A stretch of DNA of 64,000 nt from Eubacterium sp. 1001713B170207_170306_E7 (lineage in GTDB: Bacteria; Bacillota; Clostridia; Eubacteriales; Eubacteriaceae). The notes below the pieces were generated by a model. The model saw only the letters and a program-made list of their open reading frames with translations. It did no database searches and had not been told where the DNA came from. Below, one piece after another: positions 16,459-23,834 of this stretch. Location: positions 372,406-436,405 of the forward strand of contig NZ_JADMVE010000001.1 of NCBI RefSeq assembly GCF_015547515.1, written 5' to 3'. Positions within the stretch are counted from its first letter, which is position 1; the number at the start of each line of letters is the position of its first letter. The translations under genes were made by a program, and so were the position numbers.

Positions 16459-17085
16459 TTACAAATCCTGACACATAAAAATATGCCGGGAAATCCGATA
16501 GGACAGGAACACAAAGGCCAGCACCAGCGCCGGGGCGCACCAGGCCAGAAGGGTAAGGGTCTGGGCTGAGGGCAGCTGGAGGCCGGACAGGTAGCTGCCG
16601 AAGCTCACAAAGCCAAGGGTGGGGATCATCACCACGATGATCAGGATATACCGGGCCTTTTCGACGCCGAACTTGTAGATAAACGGAGTGGTCAGCGCAC
16701 CGAGGAACAGGGCGGCCAGCGCCGAGCACAGGGCCCCGATGAAAATTTCCTGCATGGGCACGTGGATGATCAGTCCCACGGCAAGGCTGAGGATCAGTGT
16801 GATCACGGTGCCGAAGGCACACAGCAGTAAGATAAAAAGGTATTTGCTTTTTACCAGGTCGGCCCGGCTCAGCGGCAGGGTCATGGCAAATTCGTTCCAG
16901 TGGTTATAGCTGTCATAGCTGAAGCCGCTGAGTGCGCAGATCATGACCAGAATGGCGTTGATGGCCGAGAAAATCGAGATGGAGGTCATGCCAATGGCCA
17001 TGAAAATATACAGCACCATGAGTGCCGACAGAAGCCTGAAATACCGGCGCAGGCCGAGAAATTCTTTGATGATTAAGCCTTTCAT
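16459..17085 (-). CDS. ABC-2-type transporter permease, paralogue 2 of 3
   Basis: A 208-residue, six-helix permease that begins MKGLIIKEFLGLRRYFRLLS and carries the shared loop SYDSYNHWNEFAMTLPLSRADLVKSKY. It is the closest relative of the paralogue downstream by eye, including the same length. The ribosome site is AGGAGA. With the ATPase encoded upstream it would form part of an exporter or a flippase-like complex for an unknown substrate, often peptides or lipids in YtrA-linked systems. Confidence 0.8.
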   Translation of the reverse strand: MKGLIIKEFLGLRRYFRLLSALMVLYIFMAIGMTSISIFSAINAILVMICALSGFSYDSYNHWNEFAMTLPLSRADLVKSKYLFILLLCAFGTVITLILSLAVGLIIHVPMQEIFIGALCSALAALFLGALTTPFIYKFGVEKARYILIIVVMIPTLGFVSFGSYLSGLQLPSAQTLTLLAWCAPALVLAFVFLSYRISRHIFMCQDL

Positions 17086-17095
17086 TTTGTGTCTC

Positions 17096-17731
17096 CTATA
17101 AATCTTTTTTTAGAAAAATCAGCTTGGATATCAAGTAAGAGCCAATAAAAAAAACAACGGTCAGGATTGGTGTCATATATACGGACATTGAGATAAGGCT
17201 CTCCTTTCTGGGTAAAACGACGATGCTGTTTCCGGCCAGCGATGAAACGATATACGACAGCAGAAAAGGAACAAATGCACAGACAATCATCACATACCGC
17301 GCTTTTTCCAAATCAAACTTATAGATAAGCGGGGTGGTGATCGAAAGGTATATGAGCGCAAAGCTGACCGAAGCAAGGGCATTTCTGATCACCGCGCTTA
17401 ATCCGTTATCGGCAGAAACATTCAGGATCACATTGACAACCAGAAGGATCAGCGTAAATGCCAAAGCCAACAAAAGCAGAAAGACGTATTTACTCCGAAC
17501 CATCTCCCGGCGGGACACCGGTAAGGAAACGGCAAATTCATTCCAATGGTTATAACGGTCATAGCTAAAGCTGTTGAAGGCACAGAATACCACCAAAAGC
17601 GCATTGACAGCTGAGAAGAAAGAGGCGGATCGTGTCAGAAAGGCCATGACAATATACAGGGCAAGCAGAATAGCAATGAGCTTAAGATAGCGGCGCATCG
17701 CTAAAAACTCTTTGATGATTAAGCCTTTCAT
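17096..17731 (-). CDS. ABC-2-type transporter permease, paralogue 1 of 3
   Basis: A 211-residue, six-helix permease that starts MKGLIIKEFLAMRRYLKLIA and has the family loop SYDRYNHWNEFAVSLPVSRREMVRSKY. Its start overlaps the ATPase stop by four bases, so it is the partner most tightly coupled to the ATPase. The gene is visibly richer in A and T than its two neighbours, and its protein is more diverged, so the array may not have arisen by one recent duplication. Confidence 0.8.
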   Translation of the reverse strand: MKGLIIKEFLAMRRYLKLIAILLALYIVMAFLTRSASFFSAVNALLVVFCAFNSFSYDRYNHWNEFAVSLPVSRREMVRSKYVFLLLLALAFTLILLVVNVILNVSADNGLSAVIRNALASVSFALIYLSITTPLIYKFDLEKARYVMIVCAFVPFLLSYIVSSLAGNSIVVLPRKESLISMSVYMTPILTVVFFIGSYLISKLIFLKKDL

Positions 17732-18594
17732 TTTGTGTCTCCTTTGGTATAGAACAGCATGATCTCCTCCAGGCTGGGGAGATCGACGATGATCTCCCGG
17801 CAGCGGTTTCTGAATGCCGCCGGGTTTTTGATCATGACCTGGACGTCAAAGCTGGAGCGCTGAATACCGACCACGTCGGTGAGGGCAAGGGCCTCGAGCT
17901 GGCCGGGGCTGCACTTGACAATGCCGTGATCCTCGATGAGTGTATCCTTTGGCTCGCTGAACAGAATCTGCCCGTCGTGGATAAAGGTGATGTAATCCGC
18001 GATGCGTTCCAGATCGCTGGTGATATGGGAGGACATGAGGATTGAGTGATCCTCATCCTCGATGAATTCCTGGAAAATATCCAGAATTTCGTTGCGCACC
18101 ACCGGGTCCAGGCCGCTGGTGGCCTCGTCCAGAATCAGCAGCCTTGGCCTGTGGGACAGGGCCGCCGCGATGGAAAGCTTCATCTTCATGCCCTTGGAGA
18201 GATCCTTGAGGCGCTTGTCCAGAGGAAGCCTGAAGCGGGAGAGGTAATTCTCAAACAGGGCTTTGTCCCAGGTTTTATAGATGTTGCCCATGATCTTGGT
18301 GATTTCGGGCGGCCGGAGGTCGTCGGGAAAATTCTGATCGGCGAAAACAACGCCCAGATTCTTTTTGATGTCTTTTTCATCCTTCGAGGTGTCTCTGCCC
18401 AGAATCTGCAGGGTGCCGCTGTCGGGGCGGATCAGGCCCAGCAGGGCCTTGATGGTCGTGGTTTTACCGGCTCCGTTTTCCCCGATAAAGCCCATGATGC
18501 TGCCTGAGGGCAGGCTGAAGCTGACGTCCTTCAGTGAAAAGCCGCTGTAGTGCTTGCTGAGGTTTTTGATTTCAATGGCGTTTTGAGTGTCCAT
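17728..18594 (-). CDS. ABC transporter ATP-binding protein (YtrB/BcrA type)
   Basis: A 288-residue ATPase: Walker A GENGAGKTT, Q-loop region, signature LSKGMKMKLSIAAAL, Walker B LLILDEATSGLDP and switch SSHITSDLERIADY. The C-terminal 70 residues form the variable domain common in bacitracin- and lantibiotic-type exporters. It overlaps the regulator gene by one base and the first permease gene by four, so the set is one translationally coupled operon. The three downstream permeases share this single ATPase. Substrate unknown. Confidence 0.9.
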   Translation of the reverse strand: MDTQNAIEIKNLSKHYSGFSLKDVSFSLPSGSIMGFIGENGAGKTTTIKALLGLIRPDSGTLQILGRDTSKDEKDIKKNLGVVFADQNFPDDLRPPEITKIMGNIYKTWDKALFENYLSRFRLPLDKRLKDLSKGMKMKLSIAAALSHRPRLLILDEATSGLDPVVRNEILDIFQEFIEDEDHSILMSSHITSDLERIADYITFIHDGQILFSEPKDTLIEDHGIVKCSPGQLEALALTDVVGIQRSSFDVQVMIKNPAAFRNRCREIIVDLPSLEEIMLFYTKGDTK

Positions 18595-18971
18595 TAGCTG
18601 TCTCCTTTGTAAAGTAATGTGATGAGTTCGGTGAGCTCGGAAAGGGAGAGACCGCAGCCCTGCGAGAGCGCAACGGCCTGCTCCAGAAGCTCCTGTATCT
18701 GACGGTAGTTTTCCTCGCGGATGAACTCGGTGTTTTTCTGGGCGACAAAGCTGCCCTTGCCCGGGGCGGTCTCAATAAAGCCGTCCTGTTCCAGATCGGC
18801 GTAGGCCCGCTTGGTGGTGATGACGCTGATGCGCAGCTCCTTGGCCAGAACGCGCATGGAGGGCAGCGCGTCGCCGGGCCTCAGCTCGCCTGTGATGATC
18901 TTATTTTTAATCTGCGTGGTGATTTGCTCATAGATGGGCTTTCCACTGCTGTTGCTGATAATAATATCCAT
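18594..18971 (-). CDS. YtrA-type GntR transcriptional regulator
   Basis: A 125-residue short GntR protein: winged helix with KPIYEQITTQIKNKI, GDALPSMRVLAKEL and GKGSFVA, followed by a 50-residue dimerisation tail and no ligand domain. This is the YtrA subfamily, which usually represses the ABC operon in which it is encoded. It is the first gene of the ABC operon; AGAGGA lies before the ATG. The promoter is covered by a large palindrome, the likely operator. Confidence 0.88.
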   Translation of the reverse strand: MDIIISNSSGKPIYEQITTQIKNKIITGELRPGDALPSMRVLAKELRISVITTKRAYADLEQDGFIETAPGKGSFVAQKNTEFIREENYRQIQELLEQAVALSQGCGLSLSELTELITLLYKGDS

Positions 18972-18990
18972 GGATGGTCCTCTCGAAAGT

Positions 18991-19044
18991 TATACTGTAT
19001 ATATACGATATACACAGTATATACTCGCGTGAAGGGTTTGTCAA
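18991..19044 (-). promoter_or_regulatory. Consensus promoter overlapped by a 31-nt palindrome (YtrA-type operator)
   Basis: Minus-strand promoter: TTGACA (19044-19039), 17 bases, TATACT (19021-19016). The interval 18991-19021 is an inverted repeat in which 13 of 15 base pairs match, with outer arms TATACTGT and ACAGTATA. The -10 box lies inside the repeat, the expected geometry for a repressor. Confidence 0.75.
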
Positions 19045-19063
19045 GAAAAATTTTGCAGCGCGC

Positions 19064-19903
19064 TCAGCCCCTGCTTTCCGGAGAAAGCAGTTTACGCGCC
19101 AGTTCGGTCTTTTGCTTCTGACGGACGGGACGCTGGCTCTGTCCCTCGAAGAGCATGGGGCTGCACATTCCGTCGATGCGGTCATAAATTCGGCGCTGGG
19201 CCATGTTTTTGGGATTTTTGAGCTGCCCGGGTGTCAGGTTGGTGGTGATGATGGTGGGCTTTCCGCTTTTGTAGCGGGCGTCGATAAGGTTGTAAATCTG
19301 CTCCAGGGTAAACTCGCTCTGGCGCTCGATGCCAAAGTCGTCAATCAGCACCAGGTCGTAGGCGGCCAGGCGGTCGTAGTACTGGCTCCGGCTCCGGTCG
19401 CTTTCAAACTCGCCGGGCAGGTCGTCTCTCAGGCGGGTGAGGCTGGTGCCCAGGACATTGTAGCCTTTGTCGTTCAGGGCGTTGACGATACAGCCGGCCG
19501 TAAAGGTCTTTCCGGTGCCCACATCGCCGTAAAACAGCAGGCCGATGTTTTCGCTGCGGCTTTTATCAAACTGGGCGACGTATCGCTTTGCCTTTTCGAT
19601 GGCGCCGGGGCAGGCACCATTGTCGGCCTCAAAGGTCATTTTGCGCAGGGCGGGGTCCTGAATATGGGATGCCCTCCGGCTTTTCTGTCGCTCGGCCTCC
19701 TGACGGGCCTTAAAGGCCTGGTCGCGTTGGTCGCGGGCTTCGGTCCTGCACTGGCACAGACAGGGCATCTTTTTCGTGACCGGGCCGAAGGCCACCCAGG
19801 TTTCCATAGGGGTGTGGCAGTGGGGACAGTGCTTAAGGCCGTCCACTTCATAGAATTCCTGGCTGCCGGCGTTGGGGTTGGGGATTGTGGCTTCAAAATT
19901 CAC
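19064..19903 (-). CDS. DnaC/DnaI-like AAA+ helicase loader
   Basis: A 279-residue ATPase. An N-terminal domain with a zinc-binding set (HCPHCH, then PCLCQCR) precedes the AAA+ module with Walker A GDVGTGKTF, Walker B LVLIDDFG and sensor TIITTNL. Such proteins load DnaB-family helicase during primosome assembly. The start is a GTG at 19903 after a GGAG site, overlapping the stop of the upstream gene (GTGA). The zinc motif fits DnaI-type loaders. It could be the host loader or belong to an old mobile element; no element genes are visible nearby. Confidence 0.85.
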   Translation of the reverse strand: MNFEATIPNPNAGSQEFYEVDGLKHCPHCHTPMETWVAFGPVTKKMPCLCQCRTEARDQRDQAFKARQEAERQKSRRASHIQDPALRKMTFEADNGACPGAIEKAKRYVAQFDKSRSENIGLLFYGDVGTGKTFTAGCIVNALNDKGYNVLGTSLTRLRDDLPGEFESDRSRSQYYDRLAAYDLVLIDDFGIERQSEFTLEQIYNLIDARYKSGKPTIITTNLTPGQLKNPKNMAQRRIYDRIDGMCSPMLFEGQSQRPVRQKQKTELARKLLSPESRG

Positions 19904-20580
19904 AGGCTTTCTCCTTTGCTTGCGGTGTAATCTGGAATGGGGCTGTCTGGCTGTTTTTGGCGTTTTTCCGCGTCCCGGCGGTAAAAGCTGAGAATGGTAT
20001 GGTAATGGCTTTTGTAGCGCTTGTTGGCGGTTTTTGGGCCAATCTGGCCAATGTACTCGTTAAGCCGGTCGATGTAGCGCAGGGTGTCGGGTTCTCCCAG
20101 ACGTTCGCCGAGCCTTGCGCGTTCATCGGGGGTGAGGGTGACGAAGTCGCCATAGCACTCTTTGAGTTGGTCTGGTTTGCTTTGGTTTGGTTTGTTTAAT
20201 ATGGCCGGTTTGCTGTCCGATTTACTATCCAGTTTGCTGTCCGGTTTGCTATCCGGTTTGCCGTCTGGCTTCGCAGCCTTTTTTGATATGCTGCCGGCTT
20301 GTGCCAGATCAATGAGCTGGTAGGTACCGCATTGATCCCTGCGTCCATTGGTATAAGCCAGAAAACCGCCATCACAGAGCTCCTTCCGCGCGGCCTGCAT
20401 CCGTGTCAGGCTGAGGCCGCTGAGCCCGCAGATCACGGAATTGGCCGCGGTAAAGCGGTCTGGAAAATACAGGTCGTTGGCGTATTCCAGAAGAATGGTA
20501 TAAAGGGCAATGGCGTTTGATGAGAGCGGGCTGGCCAGTCGCTTTCTCCGGTAGGCGTTGAGCTGTTTGAGATAATCCAT
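19900..20580 (-). CDS. DnaD/phage-replisome-organiser-like protein with KPDS repeats
   Basis: A 226-residue protein. The first 95 residues look like a winged helix of the replication-initiation type (AYRRKRLASPLSSNAIALY, then LSLTRMQAARKELCDGGFLAY). A low-complexity linker of KPDS-type tetrapeptide repeats follows (about 115-140), and the end resembles a DnaD/DnaB2-like domain with YKSHYHTILSFYRRDA (YxxxxxxIxxW-like with the W replaced). The start at 20580 follows AAGGAGG. Paired with the helicase loader by a four-base overlap, it probably recruits that loader to DNA. Confidence 0.72.
   Translation of the reverse strand: MDYLKQLNAYRRKRLASPLSSNAIALYTILLEYANDLYFPDRFTAANSVICGLSGLSLTRMQAARKELCDGGFLAYTNGRRDQCGTYQLIDLAQAGSISKKAAKPDGKPDSKPDSKLDSKSDSKPAILNKPNQSKPDQLKECYGDFVTLTPDERARLGERLGEPDTLRYIDRLNEYIGQIGPKTANKRYKSHYHTILSFYRRDAEKRQKQPDSPIPDYTASKGESL
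20214..20272 (-). repeat. 12-nt tandem repeat inside the DnaD-like gene
   Basis: About five imperfect copies of a 12-base unit (consensus on the plus strand GTCCGGTTTGCT) encode the KPDS-type linker. Copy number is likely to vary among strains. Confidence 0.75.
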
Positions 20581-20831
20581 GTTTTTCCTCCTTTGAGACG
20601 CTTCTACTACATACATACTTTTTTTGACAAAAATATCAACGGTTTGTTTAACGAAATTAAAAATAAAATGAAATTTTCAATCGTAATAAAAGAATAGAAA
20701 TGATTTAATGCCAAACGGGCAACTTTTGTTTGTCTTTTCCCTTAGTTCACATGTAGAGGTCTCTATACATACAATGGAAAAAAGGAAGCAAATTTTACCA
20801 GATTTTGTAAAAAAAGTAAAAAAAACTGGAT
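20581..20831. other. AT-rich gene-free stretch upstream of the DnaD-like gene
   Basis: No credible gene. A weak minus-strand promoter for the replication pair may be TTGATA/TATGTA (20639-20634 and 20617-20612, 16-base spacer). A short palindrome TAGAG-GT-CTCTA lies at 20754-20765. A 42-codon lysine-rich frame at 20774 has no ribosome site and runs through the adjoining terminator, so it is not called. Confidence 0.4.
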
Positions 20832-20860
20832 ATAATAAAAAAAGACCGCGTAGAGCGGTC
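20832..20860 (-). terminator. Intrinsic terminator for the glycerol dehydrogenase gene
   Basis: On the minus strand GACCGC-TCTAC-GCGGTC is followed by eight T. It lies 140 bases below the dehydrogenase stop, with nothing coding between. Confidence 0.8.
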
Positions 20861-20999
20861 GAAATGTGCTGTAAAAGTTATCTTCAAGAGATAATGTGTT
20901 AAAAAGAAGGGCGGTATCGTTGAAAGTTGAAAGTGGCGAGTTCAGGTGCAAATATGCCTTGCATATTTGATTGGATGCAGCGGTCTGAAAAAGCAGCCA

Positions 21000-22115
21000 T
21001 CAGCGTTCAGCCCGCCAGGCCCGGCCCATGGCGTCAGCGGCCAAAATGGCGTTGTAGAGGATTTCGGGGTTGACGGTGACGGGCTCGGCGACAATGTGCC
21101 TGGCCTTTGCGGCGCGCTCGGCCACCAGGCGCAGCTCTGGCTCCATGCTGGCGTCCAGGCCGATTTCGGCAAGGGTGACGGGCAGTCCCACGCTGGTCGA
21201 AAAGCCCAGAACCTCCTCGATTTCTTCTTTTGGGCGGTTCTCGAGCACCAGCTGGCACAGGGTGCCAAAGGCTACGATCTCACCGTGGGTGTAATTCCGG
21301 CAGGCCTCAACGGCGGAAAAGCCGCTGTTCAGGGAGTGGGCTCCTGCGCAGCCCACACATTCCACACCCAGCCCGCTGAGCAGGGTGTTGGCTTCGATGA
21401 TGTTTTCCAGGGCCTCGGTACAGGCGCCGGCTTCGGCGGCCTGCTTGGCCTTCAGGCCGTCCTCGAGCAGCACCCGGTAGCACAGCTCAGACACTGCCAT
21501 GCCGGCCAGGGTGGTGCGGTAGCCTCTGCCAATGCGGTTGGCGGTATTGGATTCCAGATGGACCCGGGCCTCAAAATAGGTGGACAGGGCGTCGCCCATG
21601 CCGGATACCAGCAAACGGATTGGCGCCTGGGCGACGATTTTGCTGTCGACCAGAATGAGGTCGGGGTTGCGCTTGAAATAGATGGTCTCAGCGTGGACGC
21701 CTTCCTCGGTGTAGGTGACTGAAAGGGCCGAGGTGGGCGCGTCCGTGGCGGCTGAGGTCGGGGCAATGACAATGGCAGCCGTGGCCTTGATCCCGGTGTA
21801 TTTGGCGGCGTCGATGGTCTTGCCGCCTCCGATCCCCACGACAACGTCGCAGCCGTGGCCGGAGGCGATGCCTGCCAGGCGTTCGAGCTCTGTGAGGGTG
21901 GTCTCACCGCCGAATTTGACGGATTCGATGGCGGCGCCGGCCGCTTTAAACTGCGCCTTTAAGGCAGGGGAAAGGGTGTCGTAGAAAAATGGGTCGATGA
22001 TGGCAAGCACCCTTTTCCCGTAATCGGCGGTATAGTCCTGAAGGCGCTCAAGCTCGCCGCAGCCCTGAATGTAGCGGCTGGGGGAGCCAAATGCGCGCGT
22101 GGTTGATGTCAGCAT
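21000..22115 (-). CDS. gldA: Glycerol dehydrogenase-family (GldA-like) iron/zinc alcohol dehydrogenase
   Basis: A 371-residue polyol dehydrogenase that would oxidise glycerol to dihydroxyacetone with NAD+. The NAD site is GIGGGKTIDAAK; the metal ligands are the Asp in MGDALSTYFEA, the His in GAHSLNSGF and the His in THGEIVAFG. SAATDAPTSALSV is the typical loop. Start at 22115 after AGGAGG; eight extra residues are possible upstream. An extended -10 (TGG-TATAAT, plus-strand 22153-22158) is its likely promoter. It is not in an operon with the glycerol kinase cluster but fits a locus rich in glycerol genes. Related enzymes act on other vicinal diols. Confidence 0.85.
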   Translation of the reverse strand: MLTSTTRAFGSPSRYIQGCGELERLQDYTADYGKRVLAIIDPFFYDTLSPALKAQFKAAGAAIESVKFGGETTLTELERLAGIASGHGCDVVVGIGGGKTIDAAKYTGIKATAAIVIAPTSAATDAPTSALSVTYTEEGVHAETIYFKRNPDLILVDSKIVAQAPIRLLVSGMGDALSTYFEARVHLESNTANRIGRGYRTTLAGMAVSELCYRVLLEDGLKAKQAAEAGACTEALENIIEANTLLSGLGVECVGCAGAHSLNSGFSAVEACRNYTHGEIVAFGTLCQLVLENRPKEEIEEVLGFSTSVGLPVTLAEIGLDASMEPELRLVAERAAKARHIVAEPVTVNPEILYNAILAADAMGRAWRAER

Positions 22116-22224
22116 ATGTAAAAACCTCCTAATTTCCATAAAGTTCAGGGCTATTATACCATAAAGCCTTTGAAAATTGGACCTTTAAAACGTAAAAGAA
22201 AATCGACACTCAGGCTTTTGAACG

Positions 22225-22233
22225 TGGTATAAT
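22225..22233 (+). promoter_or_regulatory. Extended -10 promoter of the acetyltransferase gene
   Basis: TGG-TATAAT at 22225-22233 lies 27 bases before the start codon. No good -35 is seen. Confidence 0.5.
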
Positions 22234-22259
22234 AAGCTAAAAGAAAGTGAGGGATTCAT

Positions 22260-22811
22260 ATGAACCATCAGGGAACGCGCAGAATTGAAACCGGGCGTCT
22301 GGTGCTGCGCCAGTTTTCCATTGACGACGCAGAGGCCATGTACCTGGGCTGGGCAGGAGATCCGGAGGTCACCCGTTTTATGAGCTGGCCGGCTCACGAA
22401 AGCGCCGAAGCCTCCCGGGCGGTCATTGAGGCGTGGCAGAACAACGCCATTCTGCTGGACGATTATAACTGGTGTATCACACTGAGGGAATCCGGTGAAG
22501 CCATCGGCAGTCTCGGCGTTGTCCATATTGATGAGGCGGCCGAAGCCGTGCAGGTGGGCTACTGCGTTGGCCGCGCCTACTGGAACCAGGGGTTTACGGC
22601 GGAGGCCCTGTCAGCGGTGATCCGCTTTTTCTTTGAGGAAGTGGGCGCCAACCGCGTCGAGGCAGTACACGCTGTGGAAAACCCGGCCTCGGGCAGGGTT
22701 ATGCAGAAATGTGGCATGACAAAGGAGGGCGTGCTCCGGGAATACAACAAAAGCAACCAGGGGCTCTGCGACGCGGCGATTTACAGCATTTTGCGCCGTG
22801 AATGGCAGTAA
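22260..22811 (+). CDS. GNAT-family N-acetyltransferase (RimJ/RimL type)
   Basis: A 183-residue acetyltransferase of the RimJ/RimL (PF13302) kind: RIETGRLVLRQFSIDDAEAMY at the start, and the acetyl-CoA region VGYCVGRAYWNQGFTAEALSAV followed by ANRVEAVHAVENPASGRVMQKCGM. Members acetylate protein N-termini, aminoglycosides or small amines; no substrate can be assigned. Single gene with its own promoter; GAGGGATTC-type weak ribosome site. Confidence 0.88.
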   Translation: MNHQGTRRIETGRLVLRQFSIDDAEAMYLGWAGDPEVTRFMSWPAHESAEASRAVIEAWQNNAILLDDYNWCITLRESGEAIGSLGVVHIDEAAEAVQVGYCVGRAYWNQGFTAEALSAVIRFFFEEVGANRVEAVHAVENPASGRVMQKCGMTKEGVLREYNKSNQGLCDAAIYSILRREWQ

Positions 22812-22828
22812 GCAGCCGGCTGAACCCC

Positions 22829-22857
22829 TTGCACAGCCATGAAAGAAATGGTATAGT
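22829..22857 (+). promoter_or_regulatory. Promoter of the DeoR-family regulator
   Basis: TTGCAC (22829-22834), a 17-base spacer and TATAGT (22852-22857), with TG at the extended -10 position, 27 bases before the start codon. Confidence 0.6.
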
Positions 22858-22883
22858 GTTGGTAGAAAAGGGCGGTGAAATGA

Positions 22884-23651
22884 ATGCTGCATGTAGAACG
22901 CAGAAAAGAAATACTCAATAAAATCCTGAAGGAAGGCTCCGTCAAGGCCGACGCGCTGGCCAAAAAATACGAGGTGGGCGTACCAACCATCCGGAGGGAT
23001 TTGAAATACCTGGCAGAGGCGTACGGCATCGAGCTGACCTATGGGGGCGCCTACGCCCGGGATAGCCTGGCCAGCCAGACCACCGTGGAGATGAACATTG
23101 CCCAGAAGAAGCTGCAGAACCTGGATGAAAAACGGATCATCGCGCAGAAGGCAGCAGGGCTGATCAAGGACGGGGACACCATTGCCCTGAATTCCGGCAG
23201 CACGGTGGAGCTGGTTCTCGATTATCTGGAGGACATGAAAAGCCTGAACGTGATCACCCTGTCGCTGAATGTGGCCCTCAAGGCCTCCACTGTAAAGGGC
23301 GTGAACGTCTTTATGCCCGGGGGCCGGCTGCGCAGTATCTCCGGCGCTTTTTACGGCAAGGACGCGGACGATTTCCTCAGGAAGTTCAACATCGACAAGG
23401 CTTTTATGGGGGTACTGGCCGTCTCCATTCCCAAGGGTGTGACCCACAGCTCCCTGGAGGAGATCGAGGTCAACCAGACATTGGCCGAGATCAGCCAGAA
23501 GTGCTACCTCATGGCCGACTACACCAAGTTTGACAAGATCTCCCTGGCCAAGATGTTTGACCTCAATATTTTTGAGGCTTTTATCGTTGATGGTAAAGAA
23601 CCGGAAATTTACAGGGAATACGCCCGGAACAACGGGATTGAGATTCTGTAA
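22884..23651 (+). CDS. DeoR-family transcriptional regulator
   Basis: A 255-residue repressor: N-terminal helix-turn-helix (RRKEILNKILKEG, then YEVGVPTIRRDLKYL) and a DeoRC sugar-phosphate-isomerase-like effector domain (IALNSGSTVELVLDYL, FMGVLAVSIPKGVTH, LMADYTKFDKISLAKM). DeoR proteins usually sense phosphorylated sugars or polyols. The gene ends 35 bases before the promoter of glpP and the FGGY-kinase/corrinoid operon, so it probably regulates that operon in response to a phosphorylated intermediate. Confidence 0.88.
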   Translation: MLHVERRKEILNKILKEGSVKADALAKKYEVGVPTIRRDLKYLAEAYGIELTYGGAYARDSLASQTTVEMNIAQKKLQNLDEKRIIAQKAAGLIKDGDTIALNSGSTVELVLDYLEDMKSLNVITLSLNVALKASTVKGVNVFMPGGRLRSISGAFYGKDADDFLRKFNIDKAFMGVLAVSIPKGVTHSSLEEIEVNQTLAEISQKCYLMADYTKFDKISLAKMFDLNIFEAFIVDGKEPEIYREYARNNGIEIL

Positions 23652-23685
23652 TTCGTAAAAATATCTTTAATATCAGAATTAACTA

Positions 23686-23714
23686 TTGACATCGATTTAC
23701 AAACATGGTATTAT
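23686..23714 (+). promoter_or_regulatory. Consensus promoter of the glpP-methyltransferase-kinase-corrinoid operon
   Basis: TTGACA (23686-23691), 17 bases and TATTAT (23709-23714). Transcription would start near 23721 and run into the leader hairpins at 23735-23805. Confidence 0.8.
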
Positions 23715-23734
23715 TGAATAAATTAATACGTATT

Positions 23735-23805
23735 GGTTTGAGATTGTAGAAACCGCAGTAAATAAATGGGAGCGTGCTCCGTTTATTTATCGCGGTTTTT
23801 TTCTA
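23735..23805 (+). promoter_or_regulatory. Leader attenuator (terminator and antiterminator) before glpP
   Basis: The terminator is a long hairpin: AACCGC (23751-23756) with GCGGTT (23792-23797), TAAATAAA (23759-23766) with TTTATTTA (23782-23789), and GGAGC (23769-23773) with GCTCC (23776-23780), followed by seven T. A competing stem GGTTT (23735-23739) with AAACC (23750-23754) uses the foot of the terminator. A terminator between promoter and first gene with an exclusive alternative is the layout of an antitermination switch. GlpP, encoded just downstream, is an antiterminator protein, so autoregulation is likely. Confidence 0.75.
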
Positions 23806-23834
23806 TCTTAAATCATTGGAAAGAGGCCACTCCA

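Noticed and set aside
19064-20580. Prophage or ICE island at the DnaC/DnaD-like pair
   Set aside because: No integrase, relaxase, capsid or attachment repeats were found within several kilobases, so no mobile element is called.
20774-20902. A 42-codon lysine-rich frame
   Set aside because: No ribosome site, and the frame runs through the minus-strand terminator at 20832-20860.
22611-23447. A 278-codon minus-strand frame over the acetyltransferase and DeoR genes
   Set aside because: It crosses two well-supported plus-strand genes and shows no domain.
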